Origin: Nocardia pseudovaccinii NBRC 100343
Lineage (GTDB): Bacteria; Actinomycetota; Actinomycetes; Mycobacteriales; Mycobacteriaceae
Direction of reading: 5' to 3'
Length of the DNA stretch: 64,000 nucleotides
Assembly: GCF_001613225.1 (NCBI RefSeq)
Contig: NZ_BDBY01000034.1
Location: 124,001-188,000, forward strand
A program made the translations under genes and the position numbers. Shown piece after piece: positions 1-8,090 of the stretch. Within the stretch, counting starts at the first letter, position 1, and each line of letters opens with the position of its first letter. Below the pieces are notes generated by a model that saw only the letters and a program-made list of their open reading frames with translations, was not told the origin of the DNA and made no database searches.

Positions 1-837
1 GGATTCACCTGCGCCGCAGTGTTGTTCACCGCATGGACGATTGTCGAGCTGAAAGTCGAACACCCGCTGTTGGATCCGCGGTTGTTCCGCCTCCCGGCCC
101 TGCGCAGTGCCTGCCTCGGCATGACGGCGGTCTTCTTCGGCATGTTCGCGCTGTTCTACGTCAACGCGTCGTTCCTTCAGTACGGCAAGGGATTCGGCGT
201 ACTGCAAACCGGTCTCGGGATCATTCCGCTCACCGTCCCGATCATCCTCGGCGCGAAGCATGTCGGACGACTGTCACAGCGGATCGGGCTCGACGCCACC
301 ACCGCGCTCGCATTCGTATTCGTCGGCGGCGGACTGCTCGGACTGTCCACGAGCGGCGTACAGACACCCTATGTCGAATATGCCGCGTGGCTTGTCGTAA
401 TGGGAATCGGTGTGGCGCTGGCACTTCCGACATTGTCCGGTGCGATCGCCGGAGCGCTGCCGCCGGAGCAGGCCGGGGTCGCGGCCGGATTGCAATCCAC
501 CACACGCGAATTCGGCAGCGCCCTCGGCGTCGCCGTTATCGGCACGGTGCTCACCGCACGATTCGTCGCCGCATTACCGTCGGAGATCCGCGCCGACCAC
601 GATCCGCACACCGTAGCCCAGGCACTCGCCATCGCCGACCGCATCGATGACGTTGTCGCAGCGTTCATTTCGGGTGCGGACAGCGGATTCCGGGTGATCG
701 GCCTGCTCGTGCTCGTCGCGGGTGCGCTCGTCGTGCTGCAATCGCTACTGTCCCGACGTGGATCCGTTCGACAAGCGCACGTCTCGAGGGCGAAGGCTAT
801 GAAGCCGTCCCCCTCCCCTGCGGATCACACGGCATGA
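1..837 (+). CDS. MFS drug-efflux transporter, DHA2-type, C-terminal part
   Basis: The frame is open from base 1, so this is the C-terminal portion (about 278 residues) of a gene that starts outside the window. It shows about six hydrophobic segments with MFS features: a cytoplasmic loop near KHVGRLSQRIG, and the conserved late-helix stretch around PPEQAGVAAGLQSTTREFGSALGVA, which is typical of the 14-TM EmrB/QacA (DHA2) family. The protein ends in a basic, hydrophilic tail. It is an integral inner-membrane, proton-driven exporter by family, probably of hydrophobic or cationic drugs; the substrate cannot be read from the sequence. It converges on the PucR-type regulator that follows. Confidence 0.85.
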   Translation, partial: GFTCAAVLFTAWTIVELKVEHPLLDPRLFRLPALRSACLGMTAVFFGMFALFYVNASFLQYGKGFGVLQTGLGIIPLTVPIILGAKHVGRLSQRIGLDATTALAFVFVGGGLLGLSTSGVQTPYVEYAAWLVVMGIGVALALPTLSGAIAGALPPEQAGVAAGLQSTTREFGSALGVAVIGTVLTARFVAALPSEIRADHDPHTVAQALAIADRIDDVVAAFISGADSGFRVIGLLVLVAGALVVLQSLLSRRGSVRQAHVSRAKAMKPSPSPADHTA

Positions 838-937
838 TTCCCCGAGACCGCCGATCGCCCTCCGGCGCGGAAACTTCTTGTCACACATGCGACATCATCA
901 CCGGATAGCGCCCGGCCGGAAGTCCGCGAAGGCGATA

Positions 938-2227
938 TCACCGACGTGTATGAACTCGCCCCACCTTCATCGGCCGAAGGCTAACAGGCGATGGGGGTGT
1001 CGGGCCGTATGTGGTGCGGCCCTTGCGGGCGACGAGGGCGGAGCGGAGGTACCACAGTCCGCTGGGTTCGGTGGGGTCGAAGCCGGTGAGCTGGGCTATT
1101 CGGCGGAGTCGGTAGTCGACGGTGTTCGGGTGAACGCACAGTTTGCGAGCGGCGCGCGTTCGGCTCAGGCCGGTATCGATATAGGTCTGGAGGGTTTCCA
1201 ACAGGTCCGGGTGTTCGCGCAGTGGGGTGAGCCGGTCGACGAGGGCGTCGCGGCCCAGCCCGGGACGGGTCAGTTGATATTGCAGCGCCAGTTCGGTGAA
1301 TCTGTATGCGCCGGGCTCCAATTCGAGCTGTTGCACGGTGTCGAGGAGTTCGTGGGCATGGCGCGCGGCGGTGGGCACCTCGTCGGGGCGGGCGGTGACA
1401 ACGGCGACGGTGAGCGGCGCCTGCGTGGCCGAGGACATCCGTTGCACCAGTTCGTCGAGTTCGGGATCGGTCCGCACGGTGGACGGGACGAGAATCGTTC
1501 CGCCGTCGACGGATAACAGCGACAGCGCCGTTCCTCCGAATATGGTCGCGAGTGCGGCTTGGAGGCGGCGGAGTTTACGGCGCGCGACGACTTGCCCGTC
1601 GAGTCGCGGATGGCTCTCATCCGGATGCGCCGGAATCGCTACGGCGAGCACAGAGTACTCGTCGGCGATCGGTAAACCGCTTTCCCGCACCGCCGCGGAA
1701 TCGAGACGACCGGCGAGCAACGCCGAGGTCAGGCTGTGCGCCGCGGTCTGATGCTCGGCGGCAACGGCCTTGTGCTCGAGCACGTAAGCCTTGCTGACGG
1801 TAGCGGTGATCAGTTTCGACAGCTCCAGCACCGTGGCGATGCCCCTGACGACGCCGAGGACATCCGCCGGACCCGAACGAGCGAATATCAGATCCATTCC
1901 CACTTTGAAGCCCTCGTGAACCGCATGCAGAACGGTATCGACAGGGATCCCTTCGCGGGTACATCCGACGGCCGCGATCGCGAGCCGGTCGGTGCTCGTC
2001 GGCAGCGCATGACCGTTCACGCACTGGATCAGCCATCCCAGGCAGATCCGGACCACGGCCTTCACATCGCGAACCAGCGTCTGTCCCGGCAGCGCGCCGC
2101 ACTGTTCATCCGACGCCGCGAGATGTGCCATCACCTCGCGGGTCAACCGGTCGATATCGCGCGCGGACGGCGTAATCGGCCGATCCAGCCCATTGCGTTC
2201 GGGCCGGACGAGACTCTCGATCGTCAC
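938..2227 (-). CDS. PucR/CdaR-type transcriptional regulator
   Basis: A 429-residue protein with the layout of actinobacterial PucR-family regulators. There is a long helical N-terminal region, a central degenerate GGDEF-like or sensor segment (about residues 170-300), and a C-terminal HTH_30 domain. The recognition-helix motif is at about residues 349-380 (TGLSRTRAARKLCVHPNTVDYRLRRI). Members usually act as cytoplasmic activators of catabolic or transport genes that respond to a small metabolite. The 35 or so residues after the HTH are basic and look disordered. No target is obvious: the neighbours are an MFS pump (convergent) and a TetR gene on the same strand 195 bases upstream. Confidence 0.85.
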   Translation of the reverse strand: MTIESLVRPERNGLDRPITPSARDIDRLTREVMAHLAASDEQCGALPGQTLVRDVKAVVRICLGWLIQCVNGHALPTSTDRLAIAAVGCTREGIPVDTVLHAVHEGFKVGMDLIFARSGPADVLGVVRGIATVLELSKLITATVSKAYVLEHKAVAAEHQTAAHSLTSALLAGRLDSAAVRESGLPIADEYSVLAVAIPAHPDESHPRLDGQVVARRKLRRLQAALATIFGGTALSLLSVDGGTILVPSTVRTDPELDELVQRMSSATQAPLTVAVVTARPDEVPTAARHAHELLDTVQQLELEPGAYRFTELALQYQLTRPGLGRDALVDRLTPLREHPDLLETLQTYIDTGLSRTRAARKLCVHPNTVDYRLRRIAQLTGFDPTEPSGLWYLRSALVARKGRTTYGPTPPSPVSLRPMKVGRVHTRR

Positions 2228-2422
2228 GTATGACCTCCTACCGGCTGTCTGCTGTGTCAGAAGACGTTAAACCGAGCGGTAGCTCACCTTCTACTCCTCT
2301 TTGAACAATCCGCAACGGCCGCAAACATAGTCGGCTACCAGGCATAATGCTGATTCCCGAGCGAAGCCGTGGAGCGGTCACCTACCTATAGATGGGGAGG
2401 TGCTCACTTTTGAGCCGCGACC

Positions 2423-3052
2423 TCAGACCGTCCTGGCCTTGATTTCGGCCTCGGCCATCGCCGTGATCATCCGCGCGGTCATCTCGATCGCCTCTTTGCG
2501 CTCCCGGCTGTCGACGTCGAGCGCCGATGCGCGGAGCACCACGGCAAAACCGGTGTTGATCAGCACGAAGGTCATCACGTCGTACTCGTGATCGTCACCG
2601 GGGCCGAGCAACTGGATCAGCAGCAGCTTGACCAGCAGCCGCAGCCGCGGCTCGAATTCGGGAATACCGCTGCTGTAGAACTGCACTCCGCCCACCAGCG
2701 CGCGCACCAACCGGGCGTTGGCCACCAGTTCGTCGGTGATGACTTCCAGGATGCCGGTGATCATTTCCAGCATCGGCTTGTCCGACAGCCCGAATACCCG
2801 CTCGGTAAAGCGCCTTTCGACGTTTTCGAGCAGCCGTCTGAGCAGTTCTTCGACGATGACCGAGCGGTCGGCGAAATACCGATAGACGGTGCCGATGCTC
2901 ACCCCGGCCTCGGCCGCGATCCGGTTCGTCGAGGTATCGGCGATACCGCGCTCCCCGAAAAGCTCTGCGGCAGTGTCGAGTATGTGTTCTCGGGTCGCCC
3001 TGGCGCGTTCCTGTGTCGGGCGACGGCGCTGCCCAACGGCTTTCGGCGGCAT
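2423..3052 (-). CDS. TetR-family transcriptional regulator
   Basis: A 209-residue TetR repressor. The N-terminal HTH lies at about residues 19-65 (AAELFGERGIADTSTNRIAAEAGVSIGTVYRYF), and the C-terminal alpha-helical ligand domain has no recognisable ligand class. A basic 15-residue tail precedes the HTH. It is divergent from the ABC1 kinase gene, and the gap between them contains a perfect 13-base palindrome at 3086-3098. The simplest reading is a self-repressor that also controls the kinase gene. The ligand is unknown. Confidence 0.9.
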   Translation of the reverse strand: MPPKAVGQRRRPTQERARATREHILDTAAELFGERGIADTSTNRIAAEAGVSIGTVYRYFADRSVIVEELLRRLLENVERRFTERVFGLSDKPMLEMITGILEVITDELVANARLVRALVGGVQFYSSGIPEFEPRLRLLVKLLLIQLLGPGDDHEYDVMTFVLINTGFAVVLRASALDVDSRERKEAIEMTARMITAMAEAEIKARTV

Positions 3053-3085
3053 CGCACCCCTCCTGCCGAACTTGTCCTGAGAAGA

Positions 3086-3098
3086 TGAGCGTCGCTCA
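3086..3098. promoter_or_regulatory. Palindromic operator, probable TetR site
   Basis: TGAGCG-T-CGCTCA is a perfect inverted repeat in the 110-143-base divergent gap between the TetR gene (start 3052) and the ABC1 kinase gene. It is 34 bases upstream of the tetR start. This TGAGC-type half-site is common for actinobacterial TetR proteins. Binding by the neighbouring regulator is inferred. Confidence 0.6.
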
Positions 3099-3195
3099 GT
3101 TTAACGGCGGCAACAGTTTTCATGCCACAATTCCCGATCCGATGACACCGCTATGAGGTGGAATGTGGTGGAGCGACAAGGCCGATGGAGGTGCG

Positions 3196-4569
3196 ATGGT
3201 GGTCGGTCGGGTACCGAGGAGTCGTCTCGCGCGGGGCGGCGAGGTGGGCCGATTGGTTGCGGGACAGGCCATCCGTGAAGTCGGCACCCGCCTGTCGATG
3301 ATCGGGCGCACGGAACAGGCCCGGCGGCTACTCGCCGAACGGTCCACGTTGCGCACCGCACAGCAACTGGTCACCGTGCTGGGCGCCATGAAGGGCGCGG
3401 CCATGAAACTCGGGCAGATGCTGTCGGTACTCGATGTCGATCTGCTGCCGGAATCGCATCGTGAGATGTTCCGCGACAAACTCGCCGAGCTACGCGATCA
3501 AGCGCCCGCGTTTCCGTTTCCGGCAATGCGGCAGGTGATCGAGGACGAGCTCGGGCCGTTGGCGCGGGCCTTCGCCGACTTCGACGAGTCCGCGATCGCC
3601 GCGGCCTCGATCGGCCAGGTATACCGCGCGAAATTGCACGATGGACGCACCGTCGCGGTGAAGGTCAAATATCCGGGTGTGGACGAGGCCGTCGAAGCGG
3701 ACATGCGCAATCTGGCGATGATCAGCAGACTCTGGAAATCCATGCTGCCGAGCGCCGCGGATACCGATGTGCTCGACGAAATCGCCCGCAATATCGGCAG
3801 CGAACTCGATTACCTGCGCGAGGCACAGACACAGCATCGAGTCGCCACTCGCTACCGGGACCATCCCTTCATCACGGTCCCCGACAGCGTCGAGGAACTC
3901 TGCGGACACCACGTTCTGGTGACGGAGTTCGTGGATGGGAAGCCGTTTCCACAGATCAAGAACCTGCCTGCGGCCGAACGCGACGAGATCGGCGAGCTGA
4001 TCTATCGCTTTTATGTCAGCTCCCTGTTTTCTGATTTCGAATTCAGTGGTGACCCGCATCCGGGCAATATCCTGCTCGCCGCGGATGGTCGCGTCGGCTT
4101 CGTGGATTTCGGGCTCTATAACAAGATGGCTCCGGTGGATGTCGAATTCGAGCGCGCGTGCCTACGGGCCGCGGGCGAAAATCGGGCCCAGGACCTGCAC
4201 GACGCGTGGGTCGGCCGTGGCATCATCGACCCGGAATCGGACGTCACGGCGGCGGAATGCCTGGAATATGTGTGGGCCGCGTCGGGCTGGCATCTGACCG
4301 ATGAGGAAATCACGGTCACACCCGAACTCGCCACCGGCGCAGTGATTCTCGCGGTCGATCCGAGAGCCGCCGAGTTCCGCGGTATGCGTCGGCAGCGGCT
4401 TCCACCGGAACATGTCTTCTCACGGCGCGCGGAGCTGTTCACCTTAGCTGTATTGGGCCAATTGGAGACCACCAACAACTGGCACCGCATCGCCAGGGAA
4501 TGGCTCTACCACGAGCCTCCGGCAACCGAGATCGGACGGTCGACAGCGCGGTGGCGCGCCGACCGGTGA
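3196..4569 (+). CDS. ABC1/UbiB-family atypical kinase
   Basis: About 457 residues with the full set of ABC1/AarF/UbiB atypical-kinase motifs. These are the KxGQ motif (MKLGQML), the Ala-rich nucleotide loop (AAASIGQVYRA), the catalytic lysine in VAVKVKYPG, the HRD-equivalent DPHPGNI, and the metal-binding DFG (FVDFGLY). Family members are linked to quinone or lipid metabolism, often as ATPases rather than protein kinases. I chose the ATG at 3196 because GGAGG sits just upstream and the N-terminus then matches homologue length; an ATG at 3163 in the same frame is possible. The gene is divergent from the TetR gene and probably controlled by it. Confidence 0.85.
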   Translation: MVVGRVPRSRLARGGEVGRLVAGQAIREVGTRLSMIGRTEQARRLLAERSTLRTAQQLVTVLGAMKGAAMKLGQMLSVLDVDLLPESHREMFRDKLAELRDQAPAFPFPAMRQVIEDELGPLARAFADFDESAIAAASIGQVYRAKLHDGRTVAVKVKYPGVDEAVEADMRNLAMISRLWKSMLPSAADTDVLDEIARNIGSELDYLREAQTQHRVATRYRDHPFITVPDSVEELCGHHVLVTEFVDGKPFPQIKNLPAAERDEIGELIYRFYVSSLFSDFEFSGDPHPGNILLAADGRVGFVDFGLYNKMAPVDVEFERACLRAAGENRAQDLHDAWVGRGIIDPESDVTAAECLEYVWAASGWHLTDEEITVTPELATGAVILAVDPRAAEFRGMRRQRLPPEHVFSRRAELFTLAVLGQLETTNNWHRIAREWLYHEPPATEIGRSTARWRADR

Positions 4570-4687
4570 CACCTTGGTGGTGATCCGGTCCACCTTGGGG
4601 GCGCGAGCTCAGCACTCGGGGACCTGATATCGACAGGCGATGCGGCGGACAGTTAATCAAGTCACCGCAACCGAACCGGAGCCCCCG

Positions 4688-5635
4688 ATGTCGATCACCA
4701 GCACCATCGCCACCTCGGCGGAACGTCGTGCCACGGTCTCGACCGCGGACGGCGTCGAACTCGCGGTTCGTGAATACGGCCCACGAGACGCCGACCTCAC
4801 TGTCGTCCTGCTGCACGGGCACTGCCTGCGCACCGCGTCGTGGACCTACGTCCGCCACGCGCTGGTGCGCCAGTACCCCGGTGCCCGCATCGTCTGCTAC
4901 GACCACCGCGGCCACGGCGATTCCGCCGCGGCCTCCCGGCGGACCTACCACCTCGAGCAACTCGGCAAGGACCTGCGCGACGTGATCGACGCCGTCGCCC
5001 CCACCGGGCCGGTCGTCCTGGTCGGCCACTCGATGGGCGGCATGACGGTGCTCAGCTACGTCAGCCAGAATCCGCATGAGATCGGCACGCGCATCACCGG
5101 CGTCGCCCTCATCGCGACCGCCGCGAGTGGCATCGCCGATGCCGGTTTCGGCCGTCTGCTGCGCAACCCGGCCGTATCCGCGTTCCAGGCGGCCGTCCGA
5201 CGCGCTCCGGGCCTGATGCACCACGCGAAGCTCATGGCGTGCAAGGTCTTCGCCCCGATCATCCACACCGCCGAATTCGGCAATCGCAGGGTGAGCTCGC
5301 GGGTGCTCGCCCTCGCCAACGCGATGCACAACGAGACACCGATCGTGACGATGGCGAGCTTCCTGAGCGCCTTCATGGTCTTCGACCAGACCGACGCCCT
5401 CGCGGTCCTGTCGAAGATCCCGACGTTGGTGCTGTGCGGTAGTGCCGACCTGATGACGCCGCCGTCGCATTCCGTCGCGATGGCCGCCGCCGTCGAGTAC
5501 TCGGATTTCGTCCTGGTCGACGGCGCCGGGCACTCGGTGATCCTGGAGCAGCCGAGGAAGGTCGCCGAGGCCGTCGGCCGTCTGATGACGCGCGCCGGAG
5601 GGGTCGCGGGAGCGCGTCTCGCCCTCATCGCGTAG
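4688..5635 (+). CDS. Alpha/beta hydrolase
   Basis: A 315-residue alpha/beta-fold hydrolase. The oxyanion strand reads VVLLHGHCL, the nucleophile elbow is GHSMGG, a late acid lies in LVLCGSADLMTP, and the catalytic histidine is in GAGHSVILEQP, so the triad is complete. A cap region with Met- and Ala-rich helices lies between about residues 150 and 240. An upstream in-frame ATG at 4640 exists, but neither start has a clear ribosome site; MSITST at 4688 fits the family start better. The substrate is unknown; lipid or ester substrates are typical. The gene stands alone. Confidence 0.85.
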   Translation: MSITSTIATSAERRATVSTADGVELAVREYGPRDADLTVVLLHGHCLRTASWTYVRHALVRQYPGARIVCYDHRGHGDSAAASRRTYHLEQLGKDLRDVIDAVAPTGPVVLVGHSMGGMTVLSYVSQNPHEIGTRITGVALIATAASGIADAGFGRLLRNPAVSAFQAAVRRAPGLMHHAKLMACKVFAPIIHTAEFGNRRVSSRVLALANAMHNETPIVTMASFLSAFMVFDQTDALAVLSKIPTLVLCGSADLMTPPSHSVAMAAAVEYSDFVLVDGAGHSVILEQPRKVAEAVGRLMTRAGGVAGARLALIA

Positions 5636-5749
5636 TCCGCTCAGGGCCGCGAGCCGAGATCGATGCAAGCTCCTGCCCGGTGCTTCGCGATTCCTGATCG
5701 GTCCGAGTCACCGATGGGAAAATGGTTGGGCGCGAGGGCATCCGGCTGG

Positions 5750-5792
5750 TAGCGTACCGGAGGCCGTGACATCGCGCGAGGAGGTGAGACCC
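5750..5792 (+). promoter_or_regulatory. Promoter -10 region and 5' leader of the 5.8 kb hydrolase
   Basis: A weak -35 (TTGGGC, 5726-5731) and -10 (TAGCGT, 5750-5755) are 18 bases apart. They are followed by a leader carrying the strong ribosome site AGGAGGTGAG (5779-5788) in front of a 19-codon ORF. The stretch from TACCGGAGG through GACATCG and CGAGGAG to ATGAACG closely resembles the leader at 38593-38629, upstream of another alpha/beta hydrolase. Confidence 0.45.
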
Positions 5793-5852
5793 ATGAACGC
5801 TGTATCCATGTGGGTGCTCCCCTTCGGGTTCACGGTCGGGCGATTGAGGTAG
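5793..5852 (+). CDS. Putative leader peptide, 19 residues
   Basis: ATG at 5793 lies five bases after AGGAGGTGAG, the best ribosome site in this region, and opens the 19-codon ORF MNAVSMWVLPFGFTVGRLR ending at TAG 5850-5852. The stop is 48 bases before the hydrolase start at 5901, with no other gene between. Position and ribosome site suggest translation, and a cis-regulatory (attenuation or coupling) role is inferred. The peptide has one Trp and three Arg but no run of a single amino acid, so it does not look like a classical amino-acid attenuator. Confidence 0.5.
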   Translation: MNAVSMWVLPFGFTVGRLR

Positions 5853-5900
5853 GTGTCGCCGGGAGTGCAGCCATAAGGCAATCCCGAAAGGCAACAACCA

Positions 5901-6656
5901 ATGCATTTCACCTCGCAGACATCGTCGAACGGTGTCATCGAACGCGACTTCATTCTGGGTGAGGTCCCCGGCGTGCTCTGGTCACCTGAGTCCGGGGCGG
6001 CGGGTGCACCCTTGATCCTGCTGGCGCACGGCGGCGGCCAGCACAAGAGAGCACCCGGAGTCCTGGGCCGTGCCCACCGCTTCGTGACCGCCCGCGGTTT
6101 CCATGTCGCCGCCCTCGACGCCCCCGGACATGGCGACCGGCCCCGAACGGCGACCGACGAACGGCAGGTAGCAGCTTTACGGCAGGCGCAGGCGGCGGGC
6201 GAACCCATCGGCCCGATCGTCGTCGGGATCCACCTCGACCTGGCGGCACGTGCCGTACCGGAATGGCAGGCGACCATCGACGCTCTCCAGAAACTGCCGG
6301 ACATCGGCACCGAAGCGCCGATCGGCTTCTGGGGCATCATGCAGGGCACCGGGATCGGCGTGCCGTTGACGGCGGTCGAACCCAGGATCAGCGCCGCGGT
6401 ATTCGGTTGCCTCGGGCACGAAACCCTGACCGAGGCGGCGGCGCGGATCACCGTCCCGATCGAATTCCTGCTCCAGTGGGACGACGAACTCGTCGATCGC
6501 CGATCCGGGCTGGCACTGTTCGACGCCTTCGCCTCGAAGGAAAAGACGTTGCACGCCAATGCGGGCGGACACGCAGGGGTACCCCGGTTCGAAGTCGACA
6601 GTGCGGTCGGTTTCTTCGCCCGGCATCTCGACCCGGACGGCATATCACCGGCCTGA
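5901..6656 (+). CDS. Alpha/beta hydrolase-like protein lacking the nucleophile serine
   Basis: A 251-residue protein of the dienelactone-hydrolase-like alpha/beta fold. An oxyanion HGGG motif is present (LLAHGGGQHKR), as are the acid region (LLQWDDELVD) and the histidine (ANAGGHAGVPRF). At the nucleophile elbow, where relatives usually read G-Y-W-G-L-S-M-G-T, this protein reads G-F-W-G-I-M-Q-G-T (residues 142-150). The catalytic serine is therefore replaced by Met147 (codon 6339-6341). It may be a non-catalytic pseudo-enzyme or use another mechanism. The ribosome site GAAAGG lies 8 bases before ATG. It is preceded by a 19-codon leader ORF and ends at a strong hairpin. Confidence 0.8.
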   Translation: MHFTSQTSSNGVIERDFILGEVPGVLWSPESGAAGAPLILLAHGGGQHKRAPGVLGRAHRFVTARGFHVAALDAPGHGDRPRTATDERQVAALRQAQAAGEPIGPIVVGIHLDLAARAVPEWQATIDALQKLPDIGTEAPIGFWGIMQGTGIGVPLTAVEPRISAAVFGCLGHETLTEAAARITVPIEFLLQWDDELVDRRSGLALFDAFASKEKTLHANAGGHAGVPRFEVDSAVGFFARHLDPDGISPA

Positions 6657-6660
6657 CGTA

Positions 6661-6701
6661 ACGGGTATCGGCGACCGGCGGTGCCGATCGCCGATACCCG
6701 T
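6661..6701. terminator. Bidirectional hairpin terminator
   Basis: A perfect 14-bp inverted repeat (ACGGGTATCGGCGA / TCGCCGATACCCGT) with a 13-base loop sits between two convergent genes, five bases after the hydrolase stop. It is followed by AAATTTC. It probably ends transcription from both sides. Confidence 0.75.
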
Positions 6702-6730
6702 CGCAAATTTCGTCGTACCGGGTGCAGGCA

Positions 6731-7667
6731 CTAAAAAGGTCGGTCGACCGCGACGGCGTTGTATGGCGTGGTCGGTGACTGCGGTGTGGTGAAGCGAGCG
6801 TTCGGCAGGTACAGGCGATTACCGAACGCGGCGATGGTTGTCGGTGCGTCGAAGCGCGGATCGGTCAGGCGCCGCTCGACCGTGCCTGTCGTGCCCGCCG
6901 CGTCGAGCGCGATCACGACGATCATGTTGCGCCGGTTCTGGACTACGAACAGCGTGTGGCCGGACCTGAGCAGACCGTCACCGTCGGGCACAGTCTCGGT
7001 GCCGATGTCGATCCTGCGCGTCGTGCCCGTCGCCGGGTCGACACGGAACAGTCGGCCGGTCACCGACTGCACGATGATCAGCCCGGTGCCGTCGGGGGTG
7101 CGCACGATTCCGTTGGCGTTGAAAGCTCCTGGCACATAAGCGATGTCGCCGATCAGCGGGAGACGCACCACTGCCTCGGACGGTGGCAACGCACCGGCGC
7201 GCCCGACCGGCAGGTGGTACAGCACGGGCGCGCGAGTCGGTGAACCACGCGCCCGTGGAGGTGAGCACCACATCGTTGACGAATGTGTCCGGCGGCGTGC
7301 CGAGCCGATAGCTCGCCGACACCGCGCCGGTCCGGGTATCCACGACACGCGCATCCCCGGCACTGCCACCGGCGACGACCAGCCGACCGCGGTGGTCGAG
7401 CTGGAGCCCGAGCGACGGTGTACCCGGGCCAGGGCTCAGCATGGCGCTCTCCCCGGTCAAAAGACTGATGCGGTAGATGGAGCCGTCTGCCTGCGAGCCG
7501 AGGTAGGCCACCGGCAGCACCCCGATCGCAATACCCTCCGGCCGGAATCCGGCGGGCAGGTCGATCGCAGTGGGGAATGCACCATCCGCCGCCGCCCGAT
7601 CCGCGGGCAGCAGCACAGCGACACCGAGGCAGGCGAGCGTGGCGGCGAGACCGAGGATTCGGCTCAT
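6731..7667 (-). pseudogene. Secreted SMP-30/gluconolactonase-like beta-propeller, frameshifted
   Basis: The N-terminal half starts MSRILGLAATLACLGV with a signal peptide and AAADG cleavage region. It then shows propeller strands such as GFRPEGIAIG and YLGSQADGSIYR, up to GAWFTDSRA at about 7230. The C-terminal half continues in another frame from APVLYHLPVG through NANGIVRTPDGTGLIIVQ to the stop at 6731. Joining the frames gives a normal protein of about 312 residues. The join falls in a CGCGCG-rich tract, where two bases appear lost or one gained. An alternative start is the ATG at 7700. By family it would be an extracytoplasmic sugar-lactonase-like or NHL-repeat protein. It is either inactivated or a sequencing error. 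Confidence 0.75.
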
Positions 7668-7765
7668 CAGTAACCGACGGTGAATTGTTGGATATCGCAT
7701 GGGATTTCGAGTTCGTCGAGTATTGCCACGGCAAGGTCTTCGGCCGAGATTCGGGATAACGATCT

Positions 7766-8090
7766 TCACCGAGCTGTCCTTTCCAGGTTCGGAACGGGAA
7801 GTTGTCCCGCGACTATGGCGGCGAGCGAGAGCCCGAACCCGACGAGTTGGATCGGGCCGGGTGTCTGGCCGAGCAGAATGGCACCGAGCACGGCGGCCAC
7901 CAGCGGCGAGAGCAAGGAGAGAATCGAGACGGAGTTGACGGGCAATGTGGTGATGCCGCGGAACCACAGGACATAGGCGATCAGGCCGCCGATCAGACCC
8001 AGCCAGAGGTAGCCGAGGGCGGCGTCCGAGTCGATCGCGGGCGGTCCGCCCTCGAAGACGAAGGTGGCGGGCACCAGGAACAGACCGCCC
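7766..8090 (-). pseudogene. EamA/DMT-family transporter, C-terminal remnant
   Basis: About 108 codons corresponding to the second half of the second EamA domain. Hydrophobic helices are seen at GGLFLVPATFVFEGGPP, LGYLWLGLIGGLIAYVLWFRGI, and SVSILSLLSPLVAAVLGAILLG, followed by LVGFGLSLAAIVAGQL. The first EamA domain and the start codon are missing: beyond about 8090 the strand runs into the coding region of a LysR gene on the opposite strand. Intact DMT transporters have about 290-310 residues, so roughly two thirds is gone. No function is expected. Confidence 0.8.

Noticed and set aside
4439..5668. 409-codon minus-strand open frame
   Set aside because: It is the shadow of the alpha/beta hydrolase at 4688-5635 and has atypical Arg/Asp/His-rich composition, no known domain.
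7802..8086. Plus-strand start ATG 7802 giving a full-length LysR fusion
   Set aside because: The first ~95 residues are antisense EamA sequence, highly hydrophilic, and not LysR-like, so it is not a real start.
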